The translations under genes and the position numbers were made by a program. Shown here in pieces: positions 1-6,119 of a stretch of 15,055 nucleotides of DNA; the first letter of the stretch is position 1, and the number at the start of each line of letters is the position of its first letter. The notes beneath the pieces were generated by a model. The model ran no database searches. It was not told where the DNA came from and worked only from the letters and a program-made list of their open reading frames with translations. This stretch comes from Bdellovibrio sp. (GTDB taxonomy: Bacteria; Bdellovibrionota; Bdellovibrionia; Bdellovibrionales; Bdellovibrionaceae), in assembly GCA_017745015.1 (NCBI GenBank), contig JAGIAF010000051.1, forward strand, positions 1 to 15,055, given 5' to 3'.

Positions 1-90
1 CAGCTCTGTCGCGCGAATGGATTTCGCTGAAGCGATTTGTGCCGCAAAAAGAATTGATGCTAGCAAAGCTGTTGTTACGAATGTTTTCAT
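1..90 (-). CDS. Partial secreted protein (N-terminus only), probable BlaI target
   Basis: Only the first 30 codons are inside the window, so the function cannot be named. Translation from the ATG at 88-90 starts MKTFVTTALLASILFAAQIA and continues with SAKS, a typical Sec signal peptide with a likely cut after an AxA-type site (ASA). The gene starts 54 bp after the stop codon of the M56 peptidase gene and runs in the same direction. A TACTAC-N4-GTAGTA dyad lies between the two genes, just upstream of this start. I infer that this exported protein has its own promoter controlled by the neighbouring BlaI-like repressor and may be the main output of the system. A purine-rich stretch (AAAGAGAG) precedes the start as a weak ribosome site. 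Confidence 0.7.
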   Translation of the reverse strand, partial: MKTFVTTALLASILFAAQIASAKSIRATEL

Positions 91-104
91 GGGGTCTCTC
101 TTTC

Positions 105-120
105 TACTACGGTTGTAGTA
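105..120. promoter_or_regulatory. BlaI/MecI-type operator, site A
   Basis: Perfect inverted repeat TACTAC-GGTT-GTAGTA, 15 bp upstream of the minus-strand start at 90. It matches the known BlaI/MecI operator style (TACTAC/GTAGTA half-sites around a 4-bp centre). A blaI-like gene is in the same cluster and similar half-sites occur in front of it, so binding by that repressor is a strong inference. Confidence 0.75.
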
Positions 121-144
121 ATTTAAGTTAAAAAAATGGCTTCT

Positions 145-1299
145 TTAGTGAAACCACTTGTCGAAAAATTTATTTAATGGCTCGAAGATCTCTTTTTCCA
201 AATATTTATCCATAGGCCTTTGGTGGAGAATGTCGCTGTGATTGCCGCCGATAGTAGAGCGCGACACAGAGCCAGCAATTAAAGCTGTCATCAACACGCG
301 AACCCACAGGCGGTTCCAGCCCAAGCGTTGAGGTCTTTCTTGGTTTTCCCCAAGAAGATTTAAAACACGTAGCTTTAGTAAAGAACGTTCTCTAGTAAAT
401 GCAGAATAAAGGGTGAATGTGCTAGGGGCAGAGCTTTCTTTTAACTTCAGCAAAGCCGAAGCCAAATATTCAGCAGAGGCTCCAGAGTTCACCGCGAATT
501 GATCGGCCACCACTTCGCGCATACGATCAATCTTGCCAGCGAATAGATTGTAACCCGGAATAAACCAGAATAGATCCCCTAAGAATTGTACAAAAATCGT
601 AAAGACCAAATCCAAGTACTTAATATGACCGATCTCGTGTGCGATCACTGCAGAGATCTCTGACTCAGTTAAACTTTTGTACGTCGTTTCAGGGATGCAG
701 ATGTAAGGATGAACCACTCCACCCGTAAACGGCGTCCCAGTGAAAGTAGGGGAGATGTAAATATCAACGTGACGACGATCTACTTTTAGAGAGCTAAGCA
801 TAGTCGCTTGTCGTAAATCATGACGGCGAATCTTTTCAAACTGAACAGCTTTGAAAAGGCGACGAACAATAAGACCTGCCGAGATTATCAAAGCAACAGA
901 CAAAATGATCAGGGGCAAAGATGTATTATAATGTTTTATCCAAAAATATAAAAAATCACCCACACTCGCAGGAAGAGAAGAGCCTGTGGCAGGATCTTTA
1001 ACCCAAAAACGCAAATTCAATGTTGGACCAAAGTAGCTACTTAAGCCAATGCCTAATGAAAATAGTCTTGTGCCCTCGGGGATAAGGTAAGGATTCACTC
1101 CGTGGGCTAGAATTGAATTTGCAGGAACACCAGCAATGAAATCGAAAAGAACTTTTAAAAACGGAAGTAAGAAAATCGCAAGCTTCCATGGACCCGTTTT
1201 AATCCTAAATAACCACACGAAGAAAAATACAACAATGACTCCTGTCCAGAAGGAGATTGTCGCATTTGCAAAGAGGTTAAAAAAGCTCAACGAGTTCAT
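145..1299 (-). CDS. M56 family (BlaR1/MecR1-like) membrane zinc metallopeptidase
   Basis: This is an integral membrane protease of 384 residues. In the BlaR1/MecR1 family the cytoplasmic zinc domain, once activated, leads to cleavage of the partner BlaI repressor and so to derepression. Visible features are hydrophobic segments near residues 12-31, 39-56, 128-146, 228-248 and 332-346, the zinc motif HEIGH at 221-225, and a likely third ligand Glu262 in REVVADQFA (E..AD). BlaR1 proteins usually continue for about 250 residues into an extracellular penicillin-binding sensor; here the protein ends about 40 residues after the last hydrophobic segment, so that domain is absent. The ATG lies 2 bp after the stop of the blaI-like gene, so the two are surely co-transcribed. 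The inducing signal is unknown. Family assignment is firm; BlaI as its substrate is inferred from the pairing. Confidence 0.88.
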   Translation of the reverse strand: MNSLSFFNLFANATISFWTGVIVVFFFVWLFRIKTGPWKLAIFLLPFLKVLFDFIAGVPANSILAHGVNPYLIPEGTRLFSLGIGLSSYFGPTLNLRFWVKDPATGSSLPASVGDFLYFWIKHYNTSLPLIILSVALIISAGLIVRRLFKAVQFEKIRRHDLRQATMLSSLKVDRRHVDIYISPTFTGTPFTGGVVHPYICIPETTYKSLTESEISAVIAHEIGHIKYLDLVFTIFVQFLGDLFWFIPGYNLFAGKIDRMREVVADQFAVNSGASAEYLASALLKLKESSAPSTFTLYSAFTRERSLLKLRVLNLLGENQERPQRLGWNRLWVRVLMTALIAGSVSRSTIGGNHSDILHQRPMDKYLEKEIFEPLNKFFDKWFH

Positions 1300-1301
1300 G
1301 G

Positions 1302-1688
1302 CTATTTTCTTTTCAATCTTTCTTCTACGGCTTTTTTCAAAGACTGAAGTTCTTCTTTCGTCAGTTCATCTTCGCCTTCAAGTAAACTTAAGATCGGAGC
1401 CAAGCGCTCTGTGCGGAACAACGAGTTCTTAACTTTTTCAAAAATCTTATTCGCAGAAGATTCTTTTTTCTTTGCGGGGCTATACAAAAACAGACGACCA
1501 TCTTTTTGACGAGTGACCAGATTTTTATTGTGGAGACGCACAAGCACCGTCATCACAGTGGTGTAGGCAAGATCATGCCCAGATTTCTTTAAGCCCTCTT
1601 GAATCGCGCCAACGGATTGTTCGCCCGCGCTATTCAATAAGCCCAGCACTTCAAGTTCTAATGGTCCAACTTCTAATAGCTTTGTCAT
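1302..1688 (-). CDS. blaI: BlaI/MecI/CopY family transcriptional repressor
   Basis: A 128-residue winged-helix repressor of normal family length. The N-terminal DNA-binding domain covers about residues 5-70: helices start at LELEVLGLL, the recognition helix lies around 41-55 (AYTTVMTVLVRLHNK), and the wing is RQKDGRLFLYSP. Residues 75-126 form the C-terminal dimerisation part, ending in a charged helix. Known relatives bind as dimers to TACTAC/GTAGTA dyads and are inactivated by proteolysis through an M56 partner. Here the M56 gene follows after 2 bp, and two operator-like dyads lie directly upstream, one placed between an exact TTGACA (-35) and the start codon, which points to autorepression. 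The gene symbol denotes the family only; no beta-lactamase is visible in the window. Confidence 0.92.
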   Translation of the reverse strand: MTKLLEVGPLELEVLGLLNSAGEQSVGAIQEGLKKSGHDLAYTTVMTVLVRLHNKNLVTRQKDGRLFLYSPAKKKESSANKIFEKVKNSLFRTERLAPILSLLEGEDELTKEELQSLKKAVEERLKRK

Positions 1689-1695
1689 GGGCTTA

Positions 1696-1720
1696 ATCTA
1701 CTACGACGGCTGTAGTAGAT
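1696..1720. promoter_or_regulatory. BlaI-type operator, site B (wide spacing)
   Basis: Inverted repeat ATCTACTAC-N7-GTAGTAGAT with perfect 9-bp arms, starting 8 bp upstream of the blaI-like start codon. It lies just downstream of a minus-strand TTGACA and overlaps a possible -10 (TAGATT on the minus strand). The centre between the TACTAC and GTAGTA half-sites is 7 bp here rather than the 4 bp seen at sites A and C. Confidence 0.65.
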
Positions 1721-1725
1721 GTCAA
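1720..1725 (-). promoter_or_regulatory. Probable -35 box of the blaI-M56 operon
   Basis: An exact TTGACA on the minus strand, touching site B on one side and site C on the other. A -10-like TAGATT follows 19 bp downstream, a longer spacer than usual, so the -10 is tentative. Operator copies flanking the -35 would allow tight self-repression. Confidence 0.5.
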
Positions 1726-1738
1726 CTACCTTTGTAGT
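1725..1738. promoter_or_regulatory. BlaI-type operator, site C
   Basis: Inverted repeat ACTAC-CTTT-GTAGT with the 4-bp centre of site A and 5-bp arms. It lies upstream of the blaI -35 box and about 90 bp upstream of the divergent plus-strand gene at 1828, so it could affect both directions. Confidence 0.55.
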
Positions 1739-1827
1739 AGTTCAAAACTTTGCGCGATTGTGTCAAAAAAATCCATGTACTTATTAGATCGTCTGGCTTT
1801 TTAAGTGGCAATAAGTTTCAATGAATC

Positions 1828-2100
1828 ATGAGCTTAGAGCAATTCTTCACAGACCTTATCAAAAAAGCTGAAGAGTCTGACATTGTCACCAACGCTGGCA
1901 AAGATGCGGAAGGATTTTATAAACCCACACGAACGATTTTATTCCGTCATTTGAATTTACTTAAAGACCTTCACCAAAAGCCGTTGGCGAAACCCATGTT
2001 GAAGAGTTCGTGGGCTTATGTGGTTGAGCATTTGCCTTCAGAGTGGCTTGTGCCTTCAAGCAAAGAAGATCGCGAAGAGCTTAAAAAGATTCTTTCGTAA
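1828..2100 (+). CDS. Small hypothetical cytoplasmic protein
   Basis: I do not recognise this 90-residue protein. It has no signal peptide or membrane segment, is rich in Lys and Glu, and looks mostly helical, with an amphipathic N-terminus (SLEQFFTDLIKKAEE) and a charged C-terminal helix (SKEDREELKKILS). The ATG at 1828 lacks a clear Shine-Dalgarno sequence. A tentative promoter (TTGTGT, 18 bp, TATTAG at 1782-1787) lies in the region shared with the divergent blaI operon, so the BlaI-like repressor could influence it; site C is about 20 bp upstream of that -35. The coding call rests on the open frame, sensible composition and placement between genes on the other strand. Confidence 0.65.
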   Translation: MSLEQFFTDLIKKAEESDIVTNAGKDAEGFYKPTRTILFRHLNLLKDLHQKPLAKPMLKSSWAYVVEHLPSEWLVPSSKEDREELKKILS

Positions 2101-2133
2101 GGAAATTTGCAGGATGCAGAAGCTGTATTCAGA

Positions 2134-2817
2134 CTAGTGTGACCAGCAAGCCGGTCGGGCAGAGCCTAAAGCACTTGCGATGAATGTATCAAGACGGCAT
2201 TGAGGGCTAGCGTAATCTAACAATGTCTTTCCGACTTTTGATGAATCATGACCGCCAATACGCGGTTCCGGATTTTCTTCTGGCAAAACATTCCACTGAA
2301 GCTTTGCAACCATAAGCCCCGCCACTGCCGCACGAGCACAGATCACAGGAGAAGACTGAGCAGAACAGAGTTGTTTCAACGAAGTCACTTGGTCGGATGG
2401 CAAGCTCAAGCTTTGTGCAGGAATCGAGGCTGCCAGCTGGTTAAAGCATCCATGAACCGCAAAATAATCAGCAGCGCCTTCTCCAGCCGCCCAAGTAATG
2501 CTGCCAGCGGGTGCTGGGAAGTACGGACCGTCACCCAGGTGATGACCGACTTCGTGGCAGACCATCAACGCAAAGCTGTCAGCCGTCGTAGCAGCATCAC
2601 GAGCCAATCCGCCATAGATCACAACCAACTTAGCGTCATCAAAACGCATCGCTTGCGCGTTCACGGTGTCATTAAACCAACTGCCTTGGAAGCTGATGTC
2701 AGGATATTGTTTTTGGAAAAGGGAGATGAGGGAGTTGAACTGAACTTCAGAAATTTCAGCGTGCGCTTGAGTCACGAAAGCAGAAACTAGAATAATCACA
2801 CTTAAAAGAAACTTCAT
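2134..2817 (-). CDS. Exported HEXXH protein, gluzincin-like metalloprotease
   Basis: A 227-residue protein with a clear signal peptide (residues 1-20, cut after AHA). The mature part carries a zinc-binding HEVGHH (His88, Glu89, His92) and, about 20 residues later, GEGAADYFA, where Glu113 is placed like the third zinc ligand and Asp117 like the conserved Asp of M48/M56-type gluzincins (E..AD). This suggests an active periplasmic or secreted zinc peptidase, although the overall sequence is unlike any family I can name and the protein is short. Several cysteines (near 87, 124, 150, 160, 206 and 224) could form disulfides. The ATG at 2815-2817 has a GAGGA ribosome site about 8 nt upstream. A striking dyad covers the putative -10 box. 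It converges with the small gene ending at 2100. Confidence 0.75.
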   Translation of the reverse strand: MKFLLSVIILVSAFVTQAHAEISEVQFNSLISLFQKQYPDISFQGSWFNDTVNAQAMRFDDAKLVVIYGGLARDAATTADSFALMVCHEVGHHLGDGPYFPAPAGSITWAAGEGAADYFAVHGCFNQLAASIPAQSLSLPSDQVTSLKQLCSAQSSPVICARAAVAGLMVAKLQWNVLPEENPEPRIGGHDSSKVGKTLLDYASPQCRLDTFIASALGSARPACWSH

Positions 2818-2826
2818 TAGCCCATC

Positions 2827-2862
2827 CTCACAGAGAAGGCCTAATATAGAATTCTCTGTGAG
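2827..2862. promoter_or_regulatory. 11-bp perfect inverted repeat over a putative promoter
   Basis: CTCACAGAGAA at 2827-2837 and its exact complement TTCTCTGTGAG at 2852-2862, separated by 14 bp. The centre reads TATATT on the minus strand (2843-2848), a plausible -10 for the metalloprotease gene starting at 2817. A start near 2836 would leave a leader of about 19 nt with GAGGA inside. The placement around a -10 favours a repressor operator over an RNA hairpin. Confidence 0.5.
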
Positions 2863-2935
2863 TTAGGGAAACCGCCCTGGGTAAAATTGAAATCTTTCAC
2901 CGTCAAAGATTTGGACGATTTAGGCTGCGGAAGGC

Positions 2936-3376
2936 TTAAAGAGCCGCAGAAATGACTACAGCCTTCGCCAGAATCAAAATCCACATCCAAATAAGGATCA
3001 ACCAACCCAAGCCATACATGCGCATGCGGATCAATACTTTATTGGAAGTTAAGTGAACATAAGCATGGAGTGCACGAGCCGCAACATAGACCCACGCAAG
3101 AACTAGAAAAATGATGCTTTCCACAGGTAAAAGCATTCCCAGGATCACTGCTAAATAATAAAGAACCGGCGCTTCAAAGAGATTTGAAAAGTGACGGGAC
3201 GCTTGAACCTCTTCGGGAATTGAGCTCCCTACGTTATAAGTTTTAAAGTAAGAAAGATGGACTTTTCCCTCTTGTACTGACTTTTTGCGAATCAAAAACA
3301 TTCTTGTCAGAACAACGAAAGTTAAAATGAACATCGCACACAAAGGGAACACTAAACGAACACTCACAGCAGTCAT
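2936..3376 (-). CDS. MAPEG family membrane protein
   Basis: A 146-residue inner-membrane protein with four hydrophobic segments (about residues 4-28, 69-85, 87-103 and 120-143). The segment RHFSNLFEAPVLYYLA, followed by AWVYVAARALHAYVH and LTSNKVLIRMRMYGLGW, fits the MAPEG family (membrane-associated proteins in eicosanoid and glutathione metabolism). Bacterial members are poorly defined; a few have glutathione-dependent activity, but no substrate can be predicted here. The ATG at 3374-3376 is preceded by GGGAG at 7-nt spacing. The gene is divergent from the exported protein at 3526 and shows no operon link with its neighbours. Confidence 0.8.
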   Translation of the reverse strand: MTAVSVRLVFPLCAMFILTFVVLTRMFLIRKKSVQEGKVHLSYFKTYNVGSSIPEEVQASRHFSNLFEAPVLYYLAVILGMLLPVESIIFLVLAWVYVAARALHAYVHLTSNKVLIRMRMYGLGWLILIWMWILILAKAVVISAAL

Positions 3377-3525
3377 ACTTTATCTCCCGAAATAAAACTC
3401 TACGGCGCCTTTTGGCAGGTGTCAAAAGAGTGAGCAGCTCATTGCCTTAACAATTCGAAATAAGCCGGGCACGGACGTTGCTTTTAAGATTTCCGTTTTA
3501 AACCAGGTAACGAAAGGAAAACGTC

Positions 3526-3891
3526 GTGAGCCTAAAAATTTTCAAATCTTTGACGGTCGCAATGGTCACTTTAATGGCTGTAAATAGCTTTGCAGGTGGC
3601 TTCCTTAATAAAACTTCCGCTCGTACGCTATCTCAGCAACAAGCTAAAGACGTAGCTATCGTGCACGCTCGTGTTCTGGCTGCTAATACAGATATCGCGG
3701 CGACAATCCGCACAGGTGTGGCTCCAAGATATTCTGTATCTTACGTGTCGCATCTTCAATATGACGGTGATTCTTCAGGCTCTTTCCAAGTGTCTGTAGA
3801 GCGTAAAGAAGCATGGCAGTCTTGCCGCATGAACCTGACGATCCACGATCAAACAGGTGAGTTGTTGCAAAAATCTGGTTCTTGCCGCTAG
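3526..3891 (+). CDS. Small exported protein upstream of an S1 protease
   Basis: I do not recognise this 121-residue protein. It begins at a GTG preceded by AAAGGAAAAC and has a signal peptide (hydrophobic core SLTVAMVTLMAV, cut after NSFA). The mature part of about 98 residues has an N-terminal stretch rich in Ala, Gln and Thr, then a probable beta-rich half (RYSVSYVSHLQYD, SGSFQVSVERK) and two cysteines (SCRM and GSCR near the end) that could pair. It is followed after 25 bp by the serine protease gene, which also starts with GTG after a good ribosome site, so the two probably form one operon. Co-export suggests a partner of the protease (inhibitor, chaperone or substrate), but that is inference from position only. 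Confidence 0.75.
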   Translation: MSLKIFKSLTVAMVTLMAVNSFAGGFLNKTSARTLSQQQAKDVAIVHARVLAANTDIAATIRTGVAPRYSVSYVSHLQYDGDSSGSFQVSVERKEAWQSCRMNLTIHDQTGELLQKSGSCR

Positions 3892-3916
3892 TTCTAATTT
3901 CTGAAAGGACGTTTTC

Positions 3917-4759
3917 GTGCTGAAAAGCTTTTGCGCTGCTGCCTTATCGTTATCTACATTGATGCTCTCCATTCCGGGACACGCCATTGTTGGTGGGCAA
4001 AAGCTTGAGGTACTCGATGGCCTTCGCGAGAGCACCGTCCTCCTCTATATCTACTCGAAAGACAGCAATCGCATCTGCACGGGTACTTTGATCGCCAAGG
4101 ATCTGGTTCTCACCGCTGGTCACTGCACCGCGGATGAATCCCTTCACGAAGAAATCGCTGTAGGATTTGGCGTCGATAGCGAAGACGCCTTTACTGAAAA
4201 TGGCAAAATTAAGACTTACGGCACTGTGGTTCGCTCGGCTGTAGTCGATGAATACGATCGCAATCAATCTCAGGGATCTCACACGGTTCAGTACGATCTT
4301 GCGATTCTTCAATTCAAAGGTTCTTTGCCGAAAGAGGCGAAGGTTCGTGCTCTGCCTGAAGCAGGATATTCAATTCCCGAGAAGAGTGTTTTAATTCTTT
4401 CTGGTTATGGTTTGAATGATGAAATGCATCCCGATGAATCCGCGTTGCGAGCCGTTGGTTACTCTGCAGGATATCTTGCTGAGGCGGTGTATGATGAAGC
4501 TCAAAAGAAAGCTTATCAGTTTCCAAGTGCGATCATCGTAGAGCAACCTCATGGTGGTGTGTGTGAAGGTGACTCTGGTGGTCCACTTTTAGTTCAAGAC
4601 GGTGATAAGCTCACTATGGTCGGTGTGGCTTCTTATGCTCTGAACCCTAATGCCACTGTTAAAGATGGCAGTCAGCGCTGCCGTGGCTCTGCCGCGTTTG
4701 TGGATGTTCGCAAAAACCTCGGGTGGATCCAAGCAGCGATTGCGGCTCTTAAAAACTAA
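3917..4759 (+). CDS. Secreted chymotrypsin-fold (S1A) serine protease
   Basis: A 280-residue preproprotein: signal peptide to about residue 23 (PGHA), then IVGG at 24-27, the classic new N-terminus. There is almost no propeptide, so signal cleavage alone may expose it. The catalytic triad is His69 (TAGHC), Asp127 (YDLAIL) and Ser220 (GDSGGP). Cys54-Cys70 and Cys216-Cys255 match two conserved disulfides. The residue six before the active Ser (chymotrypsin position 189) is Gly214, not Asp, and the 214-216 segment reads Ser-Tyr-Ala; this argues against trypsin-like Arg/Lys preference and for small or apolar P1 residues. The GTG start has AAAGGACG upstream. It likely forms an operon with the small exported protein before it. 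Such proteases fit the digestion of prey or extracellular protein. Confidence 0.92.
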   Translation: MLKSFCAAALSLSTLMLSIPGHAIVGGQKLEVLDGLRESTVLLYIYSKDSNRICTGTLIAKDLVLTAGHCTADESLHEEIAVGFGVDSEDAFTENGKIKTYGTVVRSAVVDEYDRNQSQGSHTVQYDLAILQFKGSLPKEAKVRALPEAGYSIPEKSVLILSGYGLNDEMHPDESALRAVGYSAGYLAEAVYDEAQKKAYQFPSAIIVEQPHGGVCEGDSGGPLLVQDGDKLTMVGVASYALNPNATVKDGSQRCRGSAAFVDVRKNLGWIQAAIAALKN

Positions 4760-4787
4760 GAGTTATCGGATTTGGGCCTGTTGTCTA

Positions 4788-4801
4788 AACTGTAAACAGT
4801 T
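4788..4801. repeat. Short palindrome upstream of the gene at 4868
   Basis: AACTGT-AA-ACAGTT, perfect 6-bp arms, in the 108-bp gap between the protease gene and the next gene. It has no following T-run, so it is not a standard terminator; it could be an operator or chance. Confidence 0.3.
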
Positions 4802-4867
4802 ATTTCACGTGATTTCCACCACTTGGGTCCCGAAGTAAATGGTCCCGGCATTGCAATTCCGCCCTCT

Positions 4868-6028
4868 ATGGGAAAAAGCCTTCTATATTATATCTTTTTT
4901 ATCGCGACTTTCTTGCTGCCGGGAGCAGGGGCTTGGGCCGATGAACCTGTTGAAACGGAAGTCGTCGAATCAACTTTGGATCCAGCCAAGGTCGCAGAAA
5001 AAGATCGCACCTATATTAAGCTTTCTGAAGATAGAATCTTTGAACTGGAGACTATTCCTGATCGCGAGGCGATGAAGGCCGCGTTGGGTTTAAATATTCC
5101 TGAAAAAATCCGTCAACAAGTCATCGCCCGTGGTGGAGCAATTGAAGAAGTCGACCCCTTGGCGGCCTATGAAAGTTTGCCTGAAGAACAACGTCAAAAA
5201 TTTAAAGATATGCGTATTCATTTTTTGACGAATGCGGCTCGCATCTTGAACTCAACGAAGTTCGCCTTGGGTGTGGGCAGTCTTGTGGGGGATGGTTTAA
5301 GTTTCGTGAAAGTGAAAGTTAAATCTGCATTTGGAAAAAAGCCTGAAGAAGTAGAAAAAGTTAAAATGACTTTTAAAGAGCGCAGTCATCAAGCGGTGCT
5401 GTCGGCTTTAAAAGGGATCGACTATAAGCTTTGGTCTCAAGCGCCTCTTGTGATTGACTCTAATGAATTTGGATTGAGTGTTTCTGTCGGCATGGTCGCA
5501 GAAACTGGCGTGATGAGAAAAGGTGGTGGTGGTGCTGAAGAACTCGGTATGAACATCGCTTTTAATAAAACGCAAAAAGCTTTTGTGTTTGAGATTTTTC
5601 ATAACTCCGAAAGATTTGATAATACCAAAGCAGCCGTGACCGTGGCAGGTATCGTAGGAAAGGCCGGGATGTCCATGGGCCGACGTCAAGGTTCTGAGAC
5701 TTTGCATGGGAGTTCATTCTATCCTCCGGCAATTCCTGGATACAGCGTGGCCTCGCCAGAATATTTCTCAGCTGGACTTAGCAGCAGTATCGGTGTGCCG
5801 CCTCCGCCTTTGGCAGATTTGCTCACGTTCACAAATAAATTCGATCGCCAGGTTTTGATTCGAGTGACCGTATCGCCGGTCGTAAAGGGCTTTGTACGCG
5901 TTCAGGTCGGGGACGTGAAGGGCTCTGTAAAACTCGTGACCTCACGTTTTGCCGACATGTTTAAAGCCGTGGGAAATCTCGTGAAGCAAGGTCGCAAAGG
6001 CAAGTCTTGCCAAGCGGTTTTCGCTTAA
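4868..6028 (+). CDS. Exported protein of unknown function
   Basis: Not recognised. The frame is open from a TTG at 4823, but the ATG at 4868-4870 is preferred because it opens directly into a signal peptide (MGKSLLYYIFFIATFLLPGA, cut after AWA at residue 24). There is no good Shine-Dalgarno sequence before either start. The mature protein of about 362 residues begins with an acidic stretch (DEPVETEVVE), has a charged helical part, then a Gly-, Val- and Ser-rich half with alternating hydrophobic patterns (LSVSVGMVAETGV, AAVTVAGIVGKAGMSMG), suggesting beta structure, and a Pro run near the late middle (GVPPPPLADL). It contains a single cysteine, close to the C-terminus. A periplasmic or outer-membrane-associated location is likely. 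The gene sits between the S1 protease and the chemoreceptor on the same strand, with a gap on each side. Confidence 0.75.
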   Translation: MGKSLLYYIFFIATFLLPGAGAWADEPVETEVVESTLDPAKVAEKDRTYIKLSEDRIFELETIPDREAMKAALGLNIPEKIRQQVIARGGAIEEVDPLAAYESLPEEQRQKFKDMRIHFLTNAARILNSTKFALGVGSLVGDGLSFVKVKVKSAFGKKPEEVEKVKMTFKERSHQAVLSALKGIDYKLWSQAPLVIDSNEFGLSVSVGMVAETGVMRKGGGGAEELGMNIAFNKTQKAFVFEIFHNSERFDNTKAAVTVAGIVGKAGMSMGRRQGSETLHGSSFYPPAIPGYSVASPEYFSAGLSSSIGVPPPPLADLLTFTNKFDRQVLIRVTVSPVVKGFVRVQVGDVKGSVKLVTSRFADMFKAVGNLVKQGRKGKSCQAVFA

Positions 6029-6062
6029 AGGAATCCTCTCCTATGTCCACCGTGTCCTCGCC

Positions 6063-6090
6063 TCGAGTAGTGACCCTAATGATCCGATAG
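6063..6090 (+). promoter_or_regulatory. Candidate sigma-28 (FliA) promoter of the chemoreceptor gene
   Basis: TCCGATAG at 6083-6090 has the CCGATA core of the sigma-28 -10 (GCCGATAA). TCGAGTAG at 6063-6070 is a weak match to the -35 (TAAAGTTT) at 12-bp spacing, one more than usual. Chemoreceptor genes are often FliA-dependent, which makes the match more credible. Transcription would begin near 6095-6098. Confidence 0.35.
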
Positions 6091-6112
6091 GACTCCTGAA
6101 TAAACAGGAGTC
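6091..6112 (+). promoter_or_regulatory. Hairpin covering the Shine-Dalgarno sequence of the chemoreceptor
   Basis: GACTCCTG-AATAAA-CAGGAGTC, perfect 8-bp stem with a 6-nt loop. The right arm contains AGGAG (6106-6110), the ribosome site 9 nt before the ATG at 6120. If transcribed whole it would mask the site. If transcription starts inside it (see the sigma-28 candidate) the stem would not form. Confidence 0.5.
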
Positions 6113-6119
6113 TCGTCAT

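Noticed and set aside
1741..1770. Second TTGACA on the minus strand (1761-1766) as the main blaI promoter
   Set aside because: The sequence 17-18 bp downstream (GAACTA/AACTAC) is a poor -10, so the TTGACA at 1720-1725 next to the operators is preferred.
2248..2790. 180-codon plus-strand open frame
   Set aside because: It lies wholly inside the minus-strand metalloprotease gene, has a composition rich in Arg, Ser and His, and has no ribosome site or domain.
3243..3425. 60-codon minus-strand open frame upstream of the MAPEG gene
   Set aside because: It overlaps the first third of the MAPEG gene in another frame; the MAPEG start has a proper ribosome site.
3950..4312. 120-codon minus-strand open frame
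   Set aside because: It is antisense to the signal peptide and His/Asp part of the serine protease, whose motifs make the plus-strand reading certain.
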